Positions 51,401 through 60,974 of a stretch of DNA of 64,000 nucleotides are shown here, piece by piece. Below the pieces are notes generated by a model that worked only from the letters and a program-made list of their open reading frames with translations, was not told the origin of the DNA and searched no databases. The number at the start of each line of letters is the position of its first letter. The first letter of the stretch is position 1. Origin of the DNA: Symbiodinium natans (Eukaryota; Sar; Dinophyceae; Suessiales; Symbiodiniaceae); assembly GCA_905221605.1 (NCBI GenBank), contig CAJNDS010002165.1, forward strand, positions 207,001-271,000. The letters are read 5' to 3'. The position numbers and the translations under genes were made by a program.

Positions 51401-54400
51401 TCCTACGCTCTCAGAAGCCCTAAATGGCCCTCCTAACGCAGCAATACCTCAGAGCCCTGCATAATTAACGCTTGCGGCCCTACGCATCCCCTAAACCCTA
51501 AACCCTAGACCCTAAACCCTAAACCCCAAACCCTAAACCCTAAACCCTTTGACGGGTATGCAGAGGACACCGGCACTTGGAGGTTCATAGTACTTCTTGA
51601 CCCAATGATAACTGTACTTATAGCCTAATTATCACCAATCTTAGGGCACTAAAGGGGCTCAAAAAGTGGGACATAAGTACCGTTTGATAAGTGCCGTGAA
51701 CCTCCAAGTACCTTTTTCGAAGTGAGGAAGCCAAGAGCTCGTCTAGGATCTTCGGGTTGAGGGTGTATTAGGAGTTAAGAAGGGTTCAGGGTTTAGGGTT
51801 GAGGGTGTAGGGTTTAGGACCCTCCCAAAAAAGGTCCCCGTTAAGAGGAGCAGAAGTAGGGTTAAGAAGGGTTCCCCTTTTAAGGGGTCTCCCTAAAACT
51901 ACCTAGGGTTTAGGGTTTAGGGTTTAGGGTTTAGGGTTTAGGGTTTAGGGTTTAGGGTTTAGGGTTTAGGGTTTAGGGAATTAGGTGCTTGGATCTGGTA
52001 CCTTCGCTTTTACCTCGCGCTTGAACCGTGCAAACCGCCGACGCTTAAATCCTGAACCCTAAACCCTGCAAAACCCTAAACCCTAAAACCCGAAAACCCC
52101 ATAAACCGGAAACAAAAGAGAAGAACAACAAAAACCTAAGCCTCAAACCCTAAAGCCCTACGACAGTAACCTGACAATCCTATGCCGCCTTAACCCCAAT
52201 AAACCTAAAACAGTGAAACCCTCGTATCCCAAACCCTAAAACCCAAAAGCCTAAAACTCTAAAACCCTCAAACCAAACCCTAAAACCCTAAAACCCTAGG
52301 CTAAACCCTAAAACCCTTGTCCTTAACCCGTAAACCCTAAAGCCTAAACACTCTTAAAATCTCAAGAAGCACTCTGACCAAGCCCGTGACCTGCAAAACG
52401 TGAAGCCCTGACAAGGAACCCCCAACCCCCAAAAGTCTCAAGGCCTAAACCCTAAACCCCTAATCCCTATAAACCCTAAACCGCAAACTCCTAAACCCTA
52501 AACCCAACAAACCCTAAACCCTAAACCTTAAACCCTAAACCCCCGAAGATCGAAGTCCCTGGGTCCTTCGGCCATGTGAGGAGCTACGCCAAGCTTCCTC
52601 CAGAGCGAGGGATTATAAGGAAGGTGGAGGGTTTAGGGTTTAGGGTTTAGGGTTTAGGATTTAGGGTTTAGGGTTTAGGGTGAGTTTGGGGTAGAGGGTG
52701 AGTTTAGGGTAAGTTTTGAGTTTAGGGTTTAGGGATTTGGGGTATATGTACCTTAATCAGGGTTGAGGGTCTTAGCGTTTTTGGGGGATGATAGGCAGGG
52801 TTTTCGGGTTCGGGTCTCTGGCTTAAGGCTCTTTTTTTCCATAGGATGCATGGCTTAGGTGAGAAAGAGCCTTGAAAGCGGGGTGCGATTGTGCCTTAAA
52901 TGCGGGTTTCGGGCTTTTGGGATTCCTCAGACCCCCAAGTGCTTCTTCGTGTCCTCCGCCTCTTCTTCCGCCTCTTCCCGGCTTTGGGCTCTGGCACCTT
53001 TCGGGCTCCAGCAGCCACTCTTGGGTTAGGGTTCAGGGTGTAATTCAACCCTAAATTCGATTCTGCTTTGGGGCTCGAGGTGTGTCGTTGTTTCTTTTGG
53101 GTTTATGTTTAAGGTTTAGGGCTTTTACGTTTAGATTTAGGGTTGAAGGTTCGGGGGTTGAGGTTTAGGGTTTAAGGCTTGGGTTTTAGGTTTGGGGTTT
53201 GAGGTTTGGGCCTTTGGGGTTCCGGTTTTCGGGAACCTCAAGGCACCCTAAGCCCTTCAACCCTTGTTCAGCCGGAGGAACATCACTCCCAACATGGGTT
53301 CCCACATGAAGAAACACTGCTCCCAACACGAAATACCCTTAACCCTTTAAACCCCCTAACCCTAAACCTTACACCCTGAACCCCTGCCTTCTAACTGGGT
53401 CCCGGAAGGAAGGAAGGAAGGACCGAAGGAGAGCTTTCGGCTAGGTGTCTAGAAGTGGCAGGAAAAAGCCATACCATGTACCAAGGGCTGTAACTATAGG
53501 AGGACCGTCTAAACCCTAAACCCTGACCCTAAACCCCAAAGAAATTATGAATAGCAGCCTGGAGGAGAAGCCGTCCACTTGAACCGAAAGTCAGCCACCG
53601 CCCTGTGGCCGAAAGCCGAACACTTCTTTTGTGGGTTTAGGTCTCAGGGATTCGAGGTTTAGGGTTTGAGGTTGGGTTTTCAAAAACCAAACAGCTGCCT
53701 CATTGACAGGAAGCTCATCTTCTTCGGCCTCGTCCGTCTCTGCGGCTCTGCCTATGGGAGGTTTTGGGTTCAGTCGGCGAGTGTTTGTGTCGAGCAGTTC
53801 GTGGGGACCTGGGGCGATGCACTGGAACCGTCCTTCACGCCCCCTATGCACCGTCTAGGTCCTTTCAAGCACAAAACCCTACACCCTGAACCGCAACTGT
53901 CTCAATCCGAAACCCGAAGTCTCGCCATTTTCGGACTCTAACAATGAAAGCTGCCTAAGGGGGTGGGGAGTAAGTTAACACTAGGTAGTTTAGGTTACAG
54001 CATGAGAACTAGCAAGGGATTATTTCCACTCCTCCACTCCCGTTAAGCATCAGGAAGAAAATGCGAGAACCCTGATGCCGAGTTGGGAATGGCGGAAGGG
54101 GTTGTAGGAGAGAATATGGGATGGGGACCCTTATGAAAGATCCTTCTCAAGGGAAGACAAGGGCCATATTGGGAACATGTGAACAGTACGCTGTGGGTGA
54201 ATTGAGGTATGTACCCGGATCCCTTGAGCTGCATCCATACCCCAGTTGCCTTCGCATCAGCAAGCAGGGCGGTTTAGGGTTTAGGGTATAGGGTTTAGGG
54301 TTTAGGGTTTAGGGTATCCTGAGCCGAGCCCACAGCGCAGCTCGTGCCTTCACCCCCAAATACCCCAAACATAGCACTTCTAGGATTCCAACACCAAGGT

Positions 54401-54889
54401 TTAGGGTTTAGGGTTTAGGGTTTAGGGTTTAGGGTTTAGGGTTTAGGGTTTAGGGTTTAGGGTTTAGGATTCCCTGAACACAGAGCCAAACGCCCCAAAC
54501 CCCAAGAGCCCCAAATCTTCTCAACCCGAAACCCCCAAAACCCTACAACAAGAACCAAAAGCCCGAAACCCTCAGCCCGAACACCAAAATGCAACACAAA
54601 CCCTGAACCCCAAAACCTAAACGCCAAAAAGCCCTAAACCCCAAAACCCAAACCCCCAAAGATGTAAAACATGACCAGCCGGCCTTTATGGGGTTCGTAA
54701 GGGAGGGGGGTTCATGGAGTAGTAGGGAATATTCGGGAAACCTTGGGTTGCCTACCCCCCTTGAACCCCCCTCCTCTAAGAACCCACCCTAAAACCTATA
54801 AACCCTAAAAGGCCTGGTAGGTCGATGTCCATGCAAGAGGCAAAGCCGCGCAGCTCCTCCTGCAGTGTGTCTCCCTCGCCGCTGCGTCC
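47393..54889 (-). CDS. Gene M2: twelve exons joining into 240 codons
   Basis: Minus-strand exons, 5' to 3': 54814-54889, 53688-53751, 53559-53602, 52933-52997, 52541-52597, 52014-52051, 51362-51402, 50163-50313, 49459-49499, 49080-49128, 47581-47621, 47393-47445. They total 720 nt with no stop when joined. Every acceptor is AG|G; donors are GC, GT, GC, GT, GT, GT, GT, GA, GT, GT, GC, GC. Readings include GRSGEGDTLQEELRGFASCM, AAETDEAEEDELPVNEAAVW, AVADFRFKWTASPP, ARAQSREEAEEEAEDTKKHL, ICSRCHHLSVCRNCSSETPH and QAPWEEALDHETQ. The exon at 50163 has C-x2-C-x5-C-x2-C, a likely zinc site. No family is recognised. Introns contain TTTAGGG arrays, and three donors fall in GTTTAGG or GTTTTAGG. The last exon ends in phase 0, which would join the M3 exons, so M2 may be the 5' part of M3. 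Alternative splice choices cannot be excluded. Confidence 0.5.
47640..49078. other. Intron-like stretch with arrays and a long G tract
   Basis: Unique sequence to 47,810, CCCTAAA (47,817-47,884), a C tract (48,118-48,128), a G tract broken once (48,402-48,453, the longest homopolymer here), unique sequence 48,460-48,900, and CCCTGAA/CCCTAAA (49,003-49,080). Open frames at 48,591-48,907 on both strands show no motif. Confidence 0.6.
49180..51340. repeat. Arrays within M2 introns
   Basis: TTTAGGG at 49,175-49,275 and 49,712-49,800; CCCTAAA at 49,425-49,460, 49,525-49,585, 50,318-50,350, 50,545-50,625, 50,725-50,808 and 51,310-51,352. A segment at 50,405-50,520 is open and protein-like on both strands (plus: DVLNQEYDELIILNSSVFWD), but does not fit the M2 phase and is left uncalled. 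Confidence 0.85.
51575..51710. repeat. Hairpin family B, copy 3
   Basis: From ACTTGGAGGTTCATAGTACT to CCGTGAACCTCCAAGTA, with an inner pair around ATGATAACTGTACTTA. It lies in the M2 intron between exons 52014 and 51362. Confidence 0.85.
51905..51980 (+). repeat. TTTAGGG array
   Basis: About ten units, ending about 35 bp from the donor side of M2 exon 52014-52051. Confidence 0.95.
52060..52540. other. Degenerate CCCTAAA-like intron
   Basis: Mostly decayed CCCTAAA, CCCTAAAA and CCCAAA text, with normal CCCTAAA at 52,495-52,540 reaching the donor of exon 52541-52597. No exon is seen. Confidence 0.7.
54240..54470 (+). repeat. TTTAGGG arrays
   Basis: TTTAGGG at 54,272-54,318 and 54,398-54,468, in the M2 intron between 54814 and 53751. 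The stretch 53,940-54,240 is unique, with no recognised feature, and 54,690-54,790 holds an imperfect palindrome (GGAGGGGGGTTCA / TGAACCCCCCTCC). Confidence 0.9.
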
Positions 54890-54904
54890 CTCAGGTTACC
54901 GTAA

Positions 54905-54982
54905 ACCCTAAACCCTAAACCCTAAACCCTAAACCCTAGACCCTAGACCCTAGACCCTAAACAAGTTGAGAATGTCGGAGAT
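54905..54982 (+). repeat. CCCTAAA array at the gap edge
   Basis: Seven CCCTAAA or CCCTAGA units, then 20 unique bases before the run of Ns. Confidence 0.95.
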
Positions 54983-55082
54983 NNNNNNNNNNNNNNNNNN
55001 NNNNNNNNNNNNNNNNNNNNNNNNNNNNNNNNNNNNNNNNNNNNNNNNNNNNNNNNNNNNNNNNNNNNNNNNNNNNNNNNNN
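54983..55082. other. Assembly gap (100 N)
   Basis: Exactly 100 undetermined bases, the usual scaffold-gap placeholder, so the true length and content are unknown. Any gene crossing this point cannot be followed. Confidence 1.
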
Positions 55083-55227
55083 GCCCCCCCAAAAAAAAGA
55101 AACAAAAACTGAAAAGGGCACGCGTACTTAAAGGGGCAGGGCTCGCGGTTTTGGTTTTTTTTTTCAAAAACAGGTCTACTTTGGGACTTCTAGTTTGGCA
55201 TGAAAGATTGGGCCTTAACAGCGGCTA

Positions 55228-55920
55228 GAGGGTTCAGGGTTTAGGGTTTAGGGTTTAGGGTTTAGGGTTTAGGGTTTAGGGTTTCCCAACCCATAGAACT
55301 GAACAATCGGGCCTAGATGCCTAAGTCCGAAGAGGCAGGAGTAACCTAGGAAAAAAAGGGTACTCTTTTTGGTTTTAGGGCATTATAAGGGAACCCCAAC
55401 CAAAAAAAAAGAAATAAGGGCCTACTCCGGGTCCTAGCGGCTTGGGGCTTAGGGCTTCGGGGGTTTAGGGTGTGGGGTTTAGGCTTTCCTAAGCCCTAAC
55501 CCCTAGTAACTTGATAAACCCTATGAACTATGAACCCTAAACCCTAAACCCTAAACCCTAAACCCTAAACCCTACACCCTAAACCCTAAACCCTAAACCC
55601 TAAACCCTAATTGAATCCTGCAAACCCTGGGCCCTCATCCCACCTTCTCTTGGATGCTGCCGCCTGGCGAGAGCTGGCCCGACAACCCTATCGGGCCCTA
55701 ACCCTAAACCCTAAACCCTAAACCCTAAACCCTAAACCCTAAACCCTAAACCCTAAACCCTAAACCCTAAACCCTAAACCCTAAACCCTAAACCCAAAAC
55801 CCTAAACCCTAAACCCTAACCCCTAAACCCTAAACCCTAAACCCTAAACCCTAAACCCTAAACCCTAAACCCTAAACCCTAAACCCTAAACCCTAAACCC
55901 TAACCCTAAACCCGAAACCC
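55228..55920. repeat. Arrays right of the gap
   Basis: TTTAGGG (55,230-55,285), dispersed family F (55,333-55,436), CCCTAAA (55,535-55,612) and a near-continuous CCCTAAA array from 55,690 to 55,915. The spacer 55,615-55,690 is open on both strands (minus: GLSGQLSPGGSIQEK; plus: SHLLLDAAAWRELARQPYRA), so no strand is chosen. Confidence 0.9.
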
Positions 55921-56988
55921 TGACCCGGCTCCAGGGTTTCAGGACGTCTTCCCTAGAACAAGCCTCGCCACCTATACCTGAGACTGTTCATCGGGGTTTT
56001 GGGTTCAAAGCCGGAAGGGTCCACACAGCTTTTTAGATACATGGGTCGAATTCAGGGTTTCCTATGTAGCTGTAGGGCCGAAGTATATACAGTACTAAAA
56101 ACGAAAATAGGGCTCACAAGGAAGCCTCGTTTGAACCCCTGAACCCTACATCCGCTTCAATGTGATTAGGTGTCCCAGATGGGGGTAGAGGGGAACCCAT
56201 GAAATAAGCCCACGGAAATCAATCCAAAGGAGCGACTCGTTCGTTGCCGGCGCTGTGAGACGTGCCACCAACAGGCTGCAGAGTGAGTAGGCCCTAAACC
56301 CTATAAACCCTAAACCCCAGACCCCCAAACCCCAAACCCTAGACCCTAAAACCGCGTACAGTTGCCCCTGACTTACGACCCCAGCTTTGACCATCCACCT
56401 GCCCTGTCCAAGCAAGGTTGAGAACTTGGAGCGGCTAAACCAAAACCCTAAAACCTAAACCCTAAACCCTAAACCCTAAACCCTGAACCCTGAACCCTGA
56501 ACCCTAAACCCTAAACCTGGTGGCTGTCAGCCTTCCATTTCTGGAAAGAGCTGGGCTTGGGATCTGCATCAGAGCGCTCTGAGCAAATCGGTTCGCTTGT
56601 TCCAGTAGGCTTCCTGAAAAGCCACGGTGAAACACCCTTATAATGATGGGAACATAATGATGGGAACCTCCTTACCTGGCATCCCTGAAACCCTGAACCC
56701 TAAACCCGTTGGTACGCAAGAAAAAAGGTTGTAACTTAGCTGAGTATGAATTCGGGCACATCCCTGAACACTATGCCCCCTACCATGCGGGGTTCCCACC
56801 GTTTGCGAAGATCGCCCGACAGCCACTTCCCTGGCTTGTCAACACCGGCTCTCTTGAGAAGAAGCACTAGGTTTTCGGGTTTGGGGTTGAACCTGTTTAG
56901 GGTTTAGGGTTTCGGGTTTCGGGTGTAGGGTTTAGGGATGGCATACGGCGGTCATGCCCACAAGCTCAAGGAAGTGGGGCCAAGATCC
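55921..56988. other. Stretch downstream of the OTU gene with coding-like spacers
   Basis: Minus-strand coding-like segments: 56,736-56,878 (LKRAGVDKPGKWLSGDLRKR, then WEPRMVGGIVFRDVPEFILS, stop) and 56,520-56,613 (TSEPICSERSDADPKPSSFQ, ending CAG|GTTTAGGG). CCCTAAA arrays lie at 56,455-56,515. An AG|GG acceptor at 56,830 would fit a GC donor near the OTU stop, so the OTU gene might continue; the simpler reading ends it at 56,989. Confidence 0.45.
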
Positions 56989-59900
56989 TCAGCCAAGGAC
57001 CAGGGCGTCATAGTGCTGCCGTCCCTGGCATGAGAGGCTCCGAGATGCTTAGGGTTTAGGGTTTAGGGGTTTAGGGGTTTAGGGGTTTAGGGGTTTAGGG
57101 GTTTAGGGGTTTAGGGGTTTAGGGTTTAGGGCTTTGGGGTGTTGGGGTTCTTCAATCTCTCGGAAAAGTTGGAGTTGTTTTGTCGGACCTACTCGTCCGG
57201 GCCACAACTCGAAAACCCAAACCTGCAGGCCGAGGCACCTGCTTTAGGAGCAAACTAACCATATTGTAATATGGGCACCCTTTTCCTTGGGGTTGGATAC
57301 TTTACAAGGGGACCTTAAGAATTGAACCCCAAGAAAGGGAAAAGGGTACCACTGGGCTATACCAGGCACCTGGTAGAGGAGCGGCACGACGCGGCCCGCC
57401 GTCCCGAAGCGCGCGATGCGCGAGAAGCCGCCCTTGACGGGCTCGTAGACTTCGATGCGGACCTGCTTCGGAGGCTTCAGGGTTCATTCAGGGCTCCCGA
57501 CCAGAAAAAAGGGACCCTAAACCGCCTCACCCTCATTCCGCTGCAGGCTCTCGTGCGTTAGGGCTCTGACACGGGGAACTGGAGCACCACCCACAGACCT
57601 CTAAACAGTGAGCCCAAACCTTGAGATGTTCCCGCGTATACTAACAGTCCTTAATCGGCCTAAACCCTAAACCCTAAACCCTGCCTAAACTGAACCTAAA
57701 GGACCCGCAGCCCCTCGCCTTCTTTGTTTGGGCGATGACGGCCAGCTCGATGCCACCGCCCCATGCTCCAGCCAGGAGATCCTGGACCCAGGACTTATAA
57801 AAGATGGTGTAGGGTTTAGGGTCTAGATTCTAGGGTCTAGGGTCTAGGGTCTAGGGTCTAGGGCTTAGGCTTTAGGGTTTAGGGTTTAGGGTTTAGGGTT
57901 TAGGGTTTGGGGTTTGGGGTTTAGGGTTTCGGGTTTAGGGTTTAGGGTTTAGGTGTAGGGCTTGCATTTCATGGTACTTTTTAACCACTTAAAACTATGC
58001 TTCTCACCCACTTGTGAGCCCCCTCAAGTGCCCTAACAAGGTGATGACTGGGCTATAAGTATACAGTTATGATTGGGTTAGTAAGTACTCTGAACCTCCA
58101 AGTAGGGTCTAGGTGTAGGGTTGGGTCTTGGAGTGTACTGTAAGGCTGTGTCCAAGAAGGTCCTGGACGTACGCGCGGACGCCGACGTCTGCATCCATCC
58201 GGATCCACTCCGACAACGTGGTGTTGAGGATGGGCCTGGGATGCGAGGTTTAGAGTTTATAGTGCATAGACCTTAAGGCTTCAAAAACGTTACAAAAAAG
58301 CTACTTACACATGGAGACAGCGAAAAAAACTCCCATGCTAACCAGGATGGTTGTAAGCTTCCAGGGCACATGTTCGGATAGGCGCTTATGATGTCAGCCA
58401 CATGCTTGCGGAGCATGCTTGCCGTGCCTCAGCGGGCGTAGCCGACCCTGTGGGGAGGGTTTAGGGTTTGGGGTTTGGGGTTTAGGGTTTAGGGTTTAGG
58501 GTTTAGGGTTTAGGGTACTTGGAGGTTCATGGCTGGTTAAAACTGGGGTGCTGCATCAGGTAGCTAGAGGTATAACTAACAAGCTCTGACCACACCTTGG
58601 GGCACTTGTCGCCCAACTGTGAACTACCCATGAACCTTCACGTCATGCCTATTGCCCGAAAACCCGAAACCTCTAAACCCTAAAACCCTATAGCCCTGAA
58701 ACCCGAAAAGCCAAAAACTCTGACACCCTAAAACCCTAACACCCTAAAACTTTAACACCCTGACACCCTAAAACACTTCATCCCTAACACCCTGACACCC
58801 TAAAACCCTAACACCCTAAAACCCTAAACCCCGAAAGTTCCCGAAAACCCTAAAAGCCTAAACCCCAAAAACCCCAAATCCAGAAAACCCCTAAAACCCG
58901 AAATCCCGAAAACCTTAGGAGCCTAAAAGCTCTCACACCCTACAACCCTAAAGGCCTAAAACCCTATAATCCAATAACCCTAAAGGCCTAAAACCCTATA
59001 ATCCAAGCTCCACCCAGGTGCTGCCGTCTCCGAGCCCGTAGGACACGGAGTGGTAGAGACAGGAGCCGTCCTAGGGCCGATTTTGGGGGGGGCCCTTAAA
59101 AACAGATCTCTTCACAAAATTCCTGAGGCTATAGGGCTTCTAGGAACTCTTTGGGTTTTTAAAACATGAAGGGATGAGGCTTCAACAAAAAAATAGACAA
59201 GAATGGCAATGCCAAAAACACATCCCGGCGTCTCCGGGATGTCGCACCACGCGCGCCCGGCTCACGACCTTGACCTCCTCTGGCTGGTTGGTGGCGACAA
59301 GGTGGCTCTTGCCCTTGAAATGCCTTGGTTTAAGGCTTAGGGTTTAGGGTTTAGGGTTGAAGGCTTAGGGTTGAGGGTTTAGGGTTTAAGGCTTAGGGTT
59401 GAGGGTTCTAGGGCTTATAGGGCTTAGGGTTTAGGGTAGGCCTCGGGTTTTGGGGGCGGTTTATAGGGCTTAAGGGCGAAGAGTTCAAGGCCTAGGGCCG
59501 TTTATTGTTTCGTGTGCGACGGCCATGTGGTGGCCCCTGCCCTTGCTGCCATCATTTTGAGCATGCCAAGGGAACAAAAACAGATTGCAGCGCGCGTCCT
59601 TGACTTAGGTGATCCCCCCGTAACACCGTTTTCTGATTTCTTGACAATAAACAAATCCTATTTCCGGCAAACTAATCTACTTCTAAATGCTGCTTCTTCA
59701 TGAATAGGGGAGTGGAGTAGGGATGCCAGGGCCAGCTGCCACACGAGGCGCCACGCGTCCGCGTGCTTCTCTCTGGGCTTGTGGAAGTGAGGACAGTGCC
59801 TCTTCTCTGGCAACGAGGGGAGTCACATGAAACTAAGCTTGGTCACTTCCTCTGACGCAAAAGAACCAAACTGGAGAAAAAAAGAACACGTTGCACTATG

Positions 59901-60028
59901 GCGCGAGCGAGCTTCTCGGTTGCATGTGCGCCGTCGCACTTGTCGCAGCTCACGTTGGGCGGCGGAGATATCACGGGTGCTGCGAGCACGTTTTGTACCG
60001 GCACTGCCGCTGGGAACGCTGGCGTCAT
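56989..60028 (-). CDS. OTU-family cysteine protease (deubiquitinase-like), nine exons
   Basis: Minus-strand exons, 5' to 3': 59916-60028, 59752-59799, 59233-59323, 59022-59070, 58370-58427, 58163-58235, 57719-57781, 57370-57462, 56989-57024. They join into 624 nt, 207 codons plus TGA. Acceptors are all AG|G; donors are GA, GC, GA, GC, GT, GA, GC, GT. The N-terminal zinc-like motif NVSCDKCDGAHATE + HCPHFHKPREKHADA is typical of dinoflagellate proteins. The OTU domain follows: VVRHPG + DGSCLYHSVSYGLGDGS (catalytic Asp-Gly-x-Cys), TASMLRKHVADIISAYPNM, PILNTTLSEWIRMDADVGVR, WGGGIELAVIAQTKK, VRIEVYEPVKGGFSRIARFG, then GRQHYDALVLG with the catalytic His. OTU enzymes cleave ubiquitin or ubiquitin-like chains. 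The introns (116-594 nt) carry TTTAGGG arrays and hairpins A, B and F. The start at 60,028 is the first in-frame ATG; an upstream exon or acceptor at 60,054 is possible. Confidence 0.85.
57053..57135 (+). repeat. TTTAGGG / TTTAGGGG array in OTU intron 8
   Basis: Two 7-mers, then about eight TTTAGGGG 8-mers, then 7-mers again. It starts 29 bp from the acceptor of the last OTU exon. Confidence 0.95.
57255..57361. repeat. Dispersed family F, copy in OTU intron 8
   Basis: AACCATATTGTAATATGGGC..., GGGCACCCTTTTCCTTGG, centre TTTACAAGGGGACC, and mirror AAAGGGTACCACTGGGC. It ends nine bases before the OTU exon border at 57,370. Confidence 0.75.
57621..57672. repeat. Half of a family A hairpin fused to CCCTAAA
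   Basis: TTGAGATGTTCCCGCGTATA and CTAACAGTCCTTAAT (57,621-57,655) match the left arm of family A, after which the sequence switches to CCCTAAA repeats (57,660-57,680) and the right arm is missing. It lies in OTU intron 7. Confidence 0.8.
57962..58104. repeat. Hairpin family B, copy 4
   Basis: From TTGCATTTCATGGTACTTTT to TACTCTGAACCTCCAAGTA; the arms pair imperfectly. It lies in OTU intron 6, preceded by a TTTAGGG/TCTAGGG array (57,810-57,960). Confidence 0.8.
58516..58642. repeat. Hairpin family B, copy 5 (diverged)
   Basis: It starts TACTTGGAGGTTCATGG and ends near CCCATGAACCTTCACG, with a diverged interior. It directly abuts a TTTAGGG array (58,458-58,515) and lies in OTU intron 4. Degenerate CCCTAAAA text fills the rest of the intron to 59,005. 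Confidence 0.75.
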
Positions 60029-60063
60029 CGAGGAGGTTGGAATGGCCCATGCACCTCACAAAG

Positions 60064-60951
60064 CAGTCTCTTCCTTACCCCGAAACCCTAAACCTTAAAC
60101 CCTAAAACACAGCCAAAAAAACAACCCAAACCCTGAGGTGCCCACGCCTGCCGGCTCGTTTAAATTTGGAACCCTAAGCCCCAGATCCCACACCCTAAAC
60201 CCTAACCGGAAAACTCCCAAAACCACGGGGTTTAGGGTTTAGGGCCTGGAAACCCTGAACCCTCATCCCGAACCTCCTTGAAACCATGAGCCTTGCCTAC
60301 ACCCAAGAGCACACAACATCTTTTGAACAGGGTCTGCACGGAGCCCTAAACACGAAACCCAAAACCCTAAACCCTAAACCTGGAACCCAAAACCCCTAAA
60401 CTCGGAACCACTTCGGGAGAGCCGCTCGCTGGCGGGCCGTAGTAAACAGGGGTGCTCCACCTCAGCTCAAGGGGTTTAGGGTTTAGGGTTTAGGGTTTAG
60501 GGTTTAGGGTTTAGGGAAGACTCTCTCGGCGTTTCCGGAGGTTCTGAAAAGACTTAGACACGGGACCTAAGGCGACATTGCGCCCTCCAGCCCGAAACAC
60601 CAAGGACTAAACCCCTAAGACGCGAATGTCAGCCCAAACCCTAAGCCCCATCATCAACCCACACCTTATATCCAACATGTCAGCCCGCAACCCAAATCTT
60701 AAACCCTAAACCCCAAACATCAGCCGACACCGCAAACCCGAAACCCTGAAACCCAAATATCAGGCCAAACCCCGAATCAACATGCTTTGCGATCATGGGT
60801 GTATACACGGTTCATGGTTTTGAGGAACCCCGCCGACTTAGGGTTTCCAGACCCTAAACCAACCCTAAACCCTAAACCCTAAACCCTATGCGGAGCTGCA
60901 ATTGGTATTGTAGAAAGGAGTTAGTGTTGGAAGTTGGAAGGGTTAATGAAC
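60064..60951. other. Divergent intergenic region with scattered arrays
   Basis: Short CCCTAAA arrays (60,080-60,105; 60,365-60,390; 60,855-60,890) and one TTTAGGG array (60,475-60,518), separated by decayed repeat text. The OTU gene leaves to the left and the MLLE gene to the right, so any shared promoter would lie here; no TATA-like or TTTT-box element is convincing. Confidence 0.55.
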
Positions 60952-60974
60952 CCGGTAATCGTATTTGGCTCAAG
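60952..60974 (+). promoter_or_regulatory. Possible relic of the dinoflagellate spliced leader
   Basis: The 3' twelve bases ATTTGGCTCAAG closely match the end of the conserved dinoflagellate leader (ATTTTGGCTCAAG), and the 5' part CCGGTA resembles its CCGTAG start, with a small indel between. GCTCAAG repeats right after. It sits about 270 bp ahead of the intronless gene at 61,248, where a leader relic would mark a reverse-transcribed mRNA. The match is imperfect and short. Confidence 0.35.

Noticed and set aside
59827-60105. Plus-strand frames starting at 59,827 and 59,898
   Set aside because: They are antisense to the OTU gene's first exon, which carries the CDKCDG motif in a phase-consistent chain.
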